Positions 56,648 to 64,000 of a DNA stretch of 64,000 nucleotides are shown here, piece after piece. The notes beneath the pieces are model-generated. The model did no database searches. It was given only the letters and a program-made list of their open reading frames with translations, and was not told the origin of the DNA. Positions within the stretch are counted from its first letter, which is position 1; the number at the start of each line of letters is the position of its first letter. The stretch comes from Ashinkailepas kermadecensis (lineage: Eukaryota; Arthropoda; Thecostraca; Neolepadidae). The stretch lies in NCBI GenBank assembly GCA_034440615.1, contig JAOTOM010004780.1, positions 400,854 to 464,853 of the forward strand, given 5' to 3'. Made by a program: the position numbers and the translations under genes.

Positions 56648-59425
56648 CCTACAAGCGCAGGGCTCGTCCAGCGGCACGTGGGGCTGCTCTGGTGAAACTC
56701 CGAGCTCGTCCGGCGGCGTGTCGGGCTGCTCTGGTGAAGCCCCCAGCTCGTCCGGCGGCCTGTCGGGCTGCTCCGGTGAAGCTCCCAGCTCGTCCGGCGG
56801 CCTGTCGGGCTGCTCTGGTGAAGCTCCCAGCTCGTCCGGCGGCCTGTCGGGCTGCTCTGGTGAAGCTCCCAGCTCGTCCGGCGGCCTGTCTGGCTATTCT
56901 GGTGAAGCTCCCAGCTCGTCCGGCGGCCTGTCGGGCTGCTCTGGTGAAGCTCCCAGCTCGTCCGGCGGCCTGTCGGGCTGCTCTGGTGAAGCTCCCAGCT
57001 CGTCCGGCGGCCTGTCGGGCTGCTCTGGTGAAGCTCCCAGCTCGTCCGGCGGCGCCCGACTCTCACCAACGGCGGCGAGGGCGTCGCAGCACCGTCTGTC
57101 CGGCTGCTCGCCGCCGCCGCCGCCGCCGCCGCTGCCGGCCAAGCTGCGCCTGCCGTCGCCGGGCCTGGTGCGCCGTAACGCGGCGCCCACGCCGGCGGAT
57201 TCCAGCGCCGCCGCATCGTCTCCGTGTCGCGGGGCGGCGAACGGCCCGGGTTCCGCTCGTCACGCGAAGCCGACGGCCGGGCGGACTGAGGCGACTTCGA
57301 CCGGGCCCGATTTCGAGTATGCAGCGGCGCCCGCCGCCGCGCGAGAAGACGATCCGACACCGCCTGCCGCGGGGGCAGCGGTCGAACCTGTGCCCCGTCT
57401 GGCCGGCGTGGCGGCGGCGACCGGGCCGATCCCGACTGCCGCGCCGGTCGCTGCGGCCGTCCCGACCGGTGATGACCTCAGCAGTGGCGTCACGACTGCT
57501 GGCGGGGAGCCGGCCGTGCGGCGGGGCGCCGAGGCGCTGACTGAGGCCGGGACAGAGCCGGGCGAGGTGCTGTCCAGTTCTGGCAGCTCTCTGGGAGACA
57601 CCCGAGGGACGGCGCCGATCTCTTGTACTGTCGCCGTCTCCGGCCTCAAACCCGCAGCTGAAGACACACCGGGTACCAGTCCTGCGCCGTCTGGTACACC
57701 CGCTGTTGTACCCTCTGCTGCACGCTCTTCTGTACCCTCTTCTGTACCCTCTTATATGCCCACATCTGTAACCCTGTCTGCACCCGTCTCTGTATGCTCT
57801 GATTTCCCCGCTGGTGTATCTCCTGTTGTACCCTCTGTTGTCCCAGCTGGTGCGACCGCTGCCTCTTCCTCCGCTCAGCTGCCAAGATCTCCGGCGCCAC
57901 ACGTGACTCCCAGCCGCGGAGCTCCGCCCGGTCTGTCTGGAGAGCCACGCTGCGGTGTGCCACCGACCGCAGCGGGCCAGACGACCACATCAGGGGCCTG
58001 TGGCGCTCCCCTGACGAGCTCACTGGCCCGCGATCGTGCCTCCGCAGCGGCCGTCGCTCCAACTCGCCCCGTGGCTGTCACACCGGCCGCTGTCAAGGTC
58101 ACACCGGCCGCTGTCAAGGTCACGTCCGCCGCTGTCAAGGTCACGCCCGCCGCTGTCAAGGTCACGTCCACCGCTGTCAAGGTCTCAGCGGCCTCTGTCA
58201 GGGCCGCTAGACATGCGGGTCAAGCGGCTGCCTCTGCAGGGGCGAAGAGTACCATGTCCAGTGCTGTGCTTGGAGGCCAGTTGTCGCCCGTCGTTGGGGA
58301 CGATAAGGCGTTACCTGCGTCTGAGGTATCGGGGCCACCGTCCAGAGGAATGTCGAATGCCGCCGCTACAACAGTCACTGCCACACCTTTCAAGGGATTC
58401 AACGGGACCATATCGAGTGTGATCTCTCCGCCGGGGAAGGTTGCCGCTGCCGCTGCCACTGCCACTGCCAAGGCCACTGTCTCTCCGGGCCATGTGTCTG
58501 GTGCTGTGACCAAAGTCGTAGCCTCTGTCGGTGCGGTGGTTGCATCCACGTGCAACACCGCCGCAAACACTGCAGCTCCTGCGATAAGGGCTGCCTCCAC
58601 GAATAGAGTGGCGTCGACTGCTTCAAAGATTCCTACGGCATCGGCAGCAGCTAAGGCGGCCGCTGCCTCGGGCAGGGCAAATGGTGCAGTGTCCAAGACA
58701 GCCAGCACGACGACCAAGCTCGCCAGTTCACCCGCCAAGTCGGTCGTAGCAGCAGGCAAGTCCGCCGCGCAGATCTCAAGAGCTTCAGCTCCGACCAAGG
58801 CCACCGGCGCTGCCAAGACGTTTCCCACTGCCGTGTCGTCGACCTCCAGGGTCTTTCCCGCCACGATAAGTTCGGTAAGACCGACCGCCGGCTTCCGGCC
58901 GACCGCCAAATCACCAACGTCTGCCCAGCCGGCGGGCAAGGCATCGCCGACTCTCCCGAAGACTGCCAAAGCGTCCACGAGCACGCAGCCGCTCCCGACC
59001 GGAACACCGGCCGCCTCCAGAGCGGCTGCTGCGACTCCTGCTGCGGCGGTGGCCTCGGCCCCGGCCGCCGCCGCCACACCGCCGCGAACTCGACCGGCGT
59101 CGGCGGTCGTCTCCGCCCCGGCCGCCGCCGCCACGCCGCCGCGGACTCGACCGGCGTCGGCGGTCGCGCGCCGCCGCTCATCGGGCACCGCCGTCCAGGA
59201 GAAGGTGGCACTGTTCTCTGGCACTGGCGCCAGCACTGGCGCCGGCACTGGCGCCGGCGCCGGCGGCCGTCGGTCGGAGCCGGCCGCCAACTACGCCGCC
59301 CACCTGGAGGCCATGCGACAGCAGCTGGTGCCCAACAGCGAGCCGTTCGAGTGCGTCGTCTGCATGTCGGACGTGCTGCCGGACGTGGGCGTGGTGCTGC
59401 GGGAGTGTCTGCACATGTTCTGCAG
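56648..59425 (+). CDS. RBCK1: Large low-complexity exon ending in the first half of RING1
   Basis: The best acceptor is CTCTCCAAG| at 56647, which supplies the one base needed after the phase-2 donor. GCGCAG| at 56660 is an alternative only if the donor phase differs. The donor TGCAG|GTGAGA leaves phase 2. The 925 codons begin with nine 14-residue repeats (GCSGEAPSSSGGLS), pass through Pro, Ala, Ser, Thr and Val-rich sequence (KVTPAAV repeats at ~58080-58190; alanine-rich 58430-58790), and end with ECVVCMSDVLPDVGVVLREC then LHMFCR. This is the N-terminal half of HOIL-1 RING1: C-x2-C ... V-V-L-R-E-C-L-H-x-F-C-R, almost identical to the vertebrate protein. The Zn ligands Cys, Cys, Cys, His and Cys are present. 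Confidence 0.85.
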
Positions 59426-61008
59426 GTGAGACGCGCAGCGACGTGCTGTCCTTCGCCGCGCTTTGATTTTAAAGCATAACGTGCCATTGTGTGGTTAGTA
59501 TAGTACGTGTTTGCTGTCACACTATACTTTATTTGGTAATGTTACGCAGCATGTTCATTAGTATTACACGAGTAATCCTTGGATGCCATTGGATATCTCC
59601 CAAAATGTTCTGGGTTGATGAGATGCACATGCATGTTGTTTTGTGTTATTTATTGAAGGAGCATCGTACCGCCATTATTGGTTTGAGCTCCACAATGATT
59701 CCGTGGCCCTTGCAATGTTAAGTAAAGCGCAGACGGGACCTCCCAATACCCTAATTCAACACAATTCGCATTATTTTTCTTAATTAAGCGCATGTGTAAT
59801 GTTCCCCACCTCTCTCCCAATCGTTTTCGTAAAACGGTACTCATGGAGATGCCCACGATAAGGTCTGTTCGATAATGCGTGCTTCTGCTCGCGGACTTGT
59901 CTGTTTTATTTTGTTGGGGTCAGTTCATCCATCCAACCTTTTCCTCCATGTTCCACTCTGCCACCCCGGCACTCCATCCTAATCCGAAGCGTGAATTGCT
60001 GACTGTATGTAGACATAGCACACCGTTTTTCTCATGCTGCATTATATCGCTTTTAAAGGGCTCAGACTTGGAAAGAAAAGTAGAGCGTCCAAAGGAAGAA
60101 AAGCGTGACCAGTTCGGGTATTCATTGTAGCCTACGAATGCTTACCAGTGGGCAGTTCTTGTGCGTGGACATGCAATTAAAATAAGTCAGTTTAGAAATG
60201 AGGTCATTGTGTGCATCATGTTTTCTCTACAGCCCACCTGAATGCATGCCATCATGGAAGTAATGCAGTTCGATATGCAATTATTTGCTTGGTGTAGACC
60301 CCCAAGTTTCGCCCCAAAATTGAATTCTTCCACAAATGACTAGTGTGGCAGTGACGCAGCCGGAGGGTCTTATGGTTCGTGGGACATCAGCCATTTTGTC
60401 TGTCGGCCAGACAGGGGCACTCCTTTCTGGTGGGAAAGGAGTGCCCTTTCCGTTCCCTCCTTTCCCACACTCCTTCCTGGTGGGAGAGCCATTAGTAGGA
60501 AGACCCCAGAAGGAACTCCGTACCTTCATATGCCTTCGATTATTGTGCCACCAAAGCTCCAAATATGTTCATACACTCATACATACCCACTACATATACA
60601 CACCCTGGAGCATTGTCCTGGTGATAATTTACCCTGATTTACCTTCTTTCAGAATGCGTATTGATAAAAGCTTGCATATGGTGGGGACGAAGGTTGTTGG
60701 TGACACTGCAGCTATTATCTAGTCTGCGGAGCTGCCACTCCGACCCCTGCCCTCTCCATAGCCGTTTATTTCATGTCTTAGAGAAGCCAACACGAGGAAG
60801 TTCTACCCCTCGCCCAGGAATAAATAACCCACCACTCGCAATGCAGCCAATCCGGATGTCTGTCGACGGCGGCCACCGAGCCGCCCGGGGCGAGACGGAA
60901 TCGACCCCACCGCTCAGTAGGGGTGGATTGAAACTGGCCAATTAAGACACGCGTCACCCCGCCCAATCAGTCACTGAAATTTCTGCCGCAGTTGAGTGAT
61001 GGTTTGGT
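59426..61008. other. Intron, no gene seen
   Basis: First 1.6 kb of the RING1 intron. Unique sequence including a hairpin-like pair GGAAAGGAGTGCCC / GGGGCACTCCTTTC at ~60415-60450. No coding exon. Confidence 0.5.
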
Positions 61009-62083
61009 GCGTCTCACTGCACTCGGCGTTGCGAGGAGTGTCTGTCGGGAACGGTGGAGCACTGCGACACACAATTCCTGCCGCAGTTGTGTGATTGTTT
61101 GGTGCGTCTGACTACAGGGAGTGTCTGGCGGGAACGGTGGAGCACTGCGACACACAATTCCTGCCGCAGTTGTGTGATAGTCTGGTGAGTCTGACTACAG
61201 GGAGTGTCTGGCGGGCACGGTGGAGCACTGCGACACACAATTCCTGCCGCAGTTGTGCGATTGTTTGGTGCGTCTGACTACGGGGAGTGTCTGGCGGACA
61301 CGGTGGAGCACTGCGACACAACATTCCTGCCGCAGTTGTGTGATTGTTTGGTGCGTCTGACTACAGGGAGTGTCTGGCGGGCACGGTGGGGCACTGCGAC
61401 ACACAATTCATGCCGCAGTTGTGTGATTGTTTGGTGGGTTTTACTACAGAGAAGGTTTTGGGGGGACTGCGACACAACATTCATGCCGCAGTTGGGTGAT
61501 TGTTTGATGCGTCTGACTACAGGAGTGTCTGGCGGGCACGGTGGAGCACTGCGACACACAATTCCTGCCGCAGTTGTGCGATTGTTTGGTGCGTCTGACT
61601 ACGGGAGTGTCTGGCGGGCACGGTGGAGCACGCGACACAACATTCTGCCGCAGTTGTGTCATTGTCTGGTGCGTCTGACTGCGGGGAGTGTCTGGCGGGC
61701 ACGGTGGAGCACTGCGACACACATTCCTGCCGCAGTTGTGTGGTTGTCTGGTGCGTCTGACTACAGGGAGTGTCTGGCGGGAACGGTGGAGCACTGCGAC
61801 ACACAATTCCTGCCGCAGTTGTGTGATAGTCTGGTGAGTCTGACTACAGGGAGTGTCTGGCGGGCACGGTGGAGCACTGCGACACAACATTCCTGCCGCA
61901 GTTGGGTGATTGTTTGATGCGTCTGACTACAGGGAGTGTCTGGCGGGCACGGTGAGGCACTGCGAAACAGTTGTGTGATAGTCTGGTGGTCTGACTACAG
62001 GGAGTGTCTGGCGGGCACGGTGGAGCACTGCGACACAACATTCATGCCGCAGTTGTGTGATTGTTTGGTGCGTCTGACTACAG
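61009..62083 (+). repeat. ~84-bp tandem array copying the RING1 acceptor and exon start
   Basis: About 12-13 units. Each contains GCGTCTGACTACAG|GGAGTG + TCTGGCGGGCACGGTGGAGC + ACTGCGACACA, the acceptor and the first ~37 bases of the real exon at 62084, followed by ~47 bases (CAATTCCTGCCGCAGTTGTG...). In a few units the acceptor AG is changed to CG (TACGGG). Typical period 83-85 bp. Confidence 0.97.
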
Positions 62084-62195
62084 GGAGTGTCTGGCGGGCA
62101 CGGTGGGGCACTGCGACACTGCCGAAGTCAAGTGTCCCTACATGAACTCCGAATACAGCTGCCAGAGCAACATCCAGGAGATCGAGATCAAGGCG
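62084..62195 (+). CDS. RBCK1: Exon for the second half of RING1
   Basis: The acceptor is GACTACAG| and the donor AAGGCG|GTGAGA, leaving phase 0. The first G completes the Arg codon AG|G from 59425, giving HMFCR|ECLAGTVGHCDTAEVK and then CPYMNSEYSCQSNIQEIEIK. It follows HOIL-1 closely (R-E-C-L-x-G-T ... E-V-x-C-P-F/Y ... Y-S-C ... E-I-K-A). The remaining Zn ligands of RING1 are here. Of ~13 similar acceptors upstream, only this one is followed by sequence that continues the RING. Confidence 0.93.
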
Positions 62196-62199
62196 GTGA

Positions 62200-62490
62200 G
62201 AGCGGCCGGGCTGGGCTGGGGCGGGGGAGACTGCAGCAGGCTACGGCTGCAGTTCGACAGGGCTGCAGTGGGGGCAGAGCTGCAACAGGGCAGAGCTGGG
62301 GCGAGGCAGAACTGCGGTGGGGCAGAGCTGCAGCAGAACAAACTGAAAACAGGGCAGAGCTGCAGCGGGGAAGAGAACTGTGGCGAGGCATAGCTGCAGC
62401 AAGGAGAAGCTGTAGCAGGGCAGGGCTGCATCAAGGCAGGGCTGCAGCGGGGCATAGCTGCAGCAGGATAGAGCTACAGCGCCCGTCATC
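62200..62490. repeat. GCAGAGCTGCAGC-rich degenerate repeat
   Basis: Irregular units GGGGCAGAGCTGCAGCAGGG just after the donor at 62196. The units do not include exon sequence. Confidence 0.8.
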
Positions 62491-62683
62491 ACGTCGAGCA
62501 TAGTGACGGTGTCACCGACATTCAATGGAGCGGCGATTTTCTATTCGAAAACAAGCACCAATATGTGCACCAAACTCTACACTGGTTGATCGATTGAATC
62601 GGTGGTGTTACTATGCTGCCGCGTCCATGTCGGGTGTACACTTGATTGTCATGATTGAATATTATGCAGCATTGCACTGAACA

Positions 62684-63600
62684 TTCTTAATAATATTGCT
62701 AGTTAGATTTTTGACCTCATGCTCATTATGACAAACAGATAATATAGTTAGGCCAAAATTAAGCTGTACATTTCGACGGCTTGTCTTTGTCAACAGTCTG
62801 TCAACAGCGACAGTTTCAAGACGGGAGAAAACAATTATAAAATGTCATGGAACATGTCGCAGTATGCACTCCACAAGTTATTGATCTCACAGCCAGTGGA
62901 ATCATGAACGCCATATGGCCAACGGAGTGGTGCGCTCAAACCAACGAACAGCCAGTGGAATTAGATTCAGATGAAATGAATTCAATTTACAGTATAGTCA
63001 CGTGTACATTAGTTAACAAAATACAGAAAACACATTTCACCACATACTATATCTACTCCACAGCTCGGATTTATAACCATCGGCTACGGCAGACGCGATC
63101 TAAGTGAGTAGCCATGTGTTGTGCAGATGACATGTACTAGCAGTGACCAACACTGAACACCCAGGCACCCTCGTGGACCCTGTTGCCACCGGTCCCATGC
63201 CGCACTACACCCCCAGCACCAAACACCGATATACAACACATCAGCATAGCACAGGGTTACTCGCTTAGCTCGCGTCCGACGTAACTGATGGTTATGGTTC
63301 CCCGCTTCGGAGTAGATATAATATGAGGTGATATGTTCTTCTTTTTTTAGTTCATAGAGCACTTATGTCTATGTTGTAGATTGTATTCGTGTTTCCTCAG
63401 TCTGATTCCACTGGCTATGATATCAATAATTTGTAGAGTGCATGCTATGACACGTTCCATGCCATTTTGTAATTTATTTATATCGTCACTGTTAACAAAG
63501 ACACGCGGTTAAAATATGCAGCTTAATTTTAGTCTACTGTATATGTTTAAGTTATAATGAGCATACGGTCAAGAGTCATACTAACAATATTACTTGACTG
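62684..63600. mobile_element. Fold-back (inverted-repeat) element 3
   Basis: The left arm (62684-63110) and right arm (63245-63600) are reverse complements over about 350-420 bases with ~75-85% identity, for example TTAATAATATTGCTAGTTAG against TAATATTGTTAGTATGACTC, and CAGCCAGTGGAATCATGA against CATAGCCAGTGGAATCAG. Both arms yield related small ORFs (TTYYIYS / TSYYIYS), which are artefacts of symmetry. The centre is ~130 bases. It resembles a non-autonomous DNA transposon or an inverted duplication in an intron of the HOIL-1-like gene. Confidence 0.75.
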
Positions 63601-64000
63601 ATATCCTGGACTGGCAGATAGACATTAGGCTGCGTGTGTGGTGGGCTTGTGCTTTGACCTTGCCCGCCCTCTAGCGTTGGTGAGAATGGACTAGCGAGCC
63701 GCACCACCAGCTATCACCCGCCATCCACCTGAAAAAGGGCTCACCGCTTACTCTATTGGTGATGCGCGTGATAAATGGCCGTCGCCGAATGACATTTACA
63801 ACAGCCAACGCGCCCTTCACCTCCTCGTCCCCCAGAAGAAGCTGAGCTCGATCGGGCGAACGTCAAGCAAACTTGCAGGTCAGAGGAGAACAAAGCGAAC
63901 CGATCCGGGTGTCGTTGCAAGACTCGTTCCACGGGGTGTGAAAAGCGGCGCCGAAGACCAGCACCACCTGAGCCGTTGTGACCTTTGTGCGATGTGTGGG
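63601..64000. other. Right edge of the window, no gene seen
   Basis: Unique GC-richer sequence. Short reading frames (AACAGCCAACGCGCCCTTCA...) without recognised motifs. The next exon of the HOIL-1-like gene was not found here. Confidence 0.3.

Larger units (their letters stand above)
45946..62195 (+). other. RBCK1: Gene model: RBCK1/HOIL-1-like RBR E3 ubiquitin ligase (partial, 3' end missing)
   Basis: Seven exons on the plus strand join without a phase break: 45946-49600, 51594-51723, 52204-52297, 53483-53630, 55239-55818, 56648-59425 and 62084-62195. Three of them encode regions that match HOIL-1: the N-terminal tethering helix plus UBL, and RING1. HOIL-1 is the subunit of the linear ubiquitin chain assembly complex that binds HOIP through these parts and makes ester-linked ubiquitin through RING2. 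The IBR and RING2 exons must lie beyond 64000. The predicted part is ~2,500 residues, against about 500 for the whole vertebrate protein. The excess is a 1,218-codon N-terminal exon and two low-complexity exons between UBL and RING1. A further 5' extension to the CAP-Gly exons is possible. Confidence 0.7.

Noticed and set aside
46000..62195. LUBEL/HOIP rather than HOIL-1
   Set aside because: RING1 reads V-V-L-R-E-C-L-H-x-F-C-R-E-C-L, the HOIL-1 form; HOIP RING1 has a different sequence. The tethering motif plus UBL also fit HOIL-1, not HOIP.

Overview
This is a eukaryotic nuclear window, most probably from an arthropod, with a crustacean as a low-confidence guess. Genes are split into GT-AG exons with consistent reading phase. 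Coding exons are very GC-rich. Short runs of the arthropod telomere repeat TTAGG lie inside AT-rich palindromes. There is a eukaryotic tRNA-Ala, a tRNA-derived SINE family with target-site duplications, and a solo LTR. A large share of the window is tandem repeat (minisatellite) DNA. Almost every long ORF in the arrays stays open only because the repeat unit is a multiple of three.

Layout. 0.9-4.6 kb (+): the last two exons of an unrecognised helical protein, with a tRNA-Ala gene in the intron between them. 4.6-17.4 kb: no gene seen. This part holds GT-rich and (TA)n repeats, two SINE copies, a 31-bp minisatellite, a very old decayed ~30-bp satellite carrying a solo LTR, and two AT-rich fold-back (palindromic) elements with TTAGG runs. 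17.4-24.5 kb (+): three phase-compatible exons encoding a CYLD-like CAP-Gly domain and a helical segment. Two weaker exon candidates follow at 27.8 and 37.5 kb. 33.1-34.4 kb (-): two exons of a Tudor-like protein, in the opposite orientation. 45.9-62.2 kb (+): seven exons of an RBCK1/HOIL-1-like RBR E3 ubiquitin ligase with a very long N-terminal part. Its order is four NPF motifs, an NZF zinc finger, a LUBAC-tethering-like helical motif, a split ubiquitin-like domain, two low-complexity repeat exons, and RING1 split over two exons. The IBR and RING2 must lie beyond the window.

The CAP-Gly exons and the HOIL-1-like exons share a strand, and all intervening junctions can be joined in phase. 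One very large gene (CAP-Gly ... NZF-LTM-UBL-RBR) is therefore possible, with the Tudor-like gene nested in an intron. This is inference; transcripts are needed.

The most unusual signal is at the exon edges. Five introns of this locus carry tandem arrays whose repeat unit contains the splice junction itself plus the adjoining 17-56 bases of exon. Two arrays copy a donor (after 17610 and after 53630). Three copy an acceptor (before 22438, before 24316 and before 62084). In the 17.6-18.4 kb array the units beside the exon are nearly identical and become more decayed with distance, as if new units are born at the exon boundary. The result is dozens of decoy splice sites next to the real ones in a gene whose family controls linear ubiquitin signalling.
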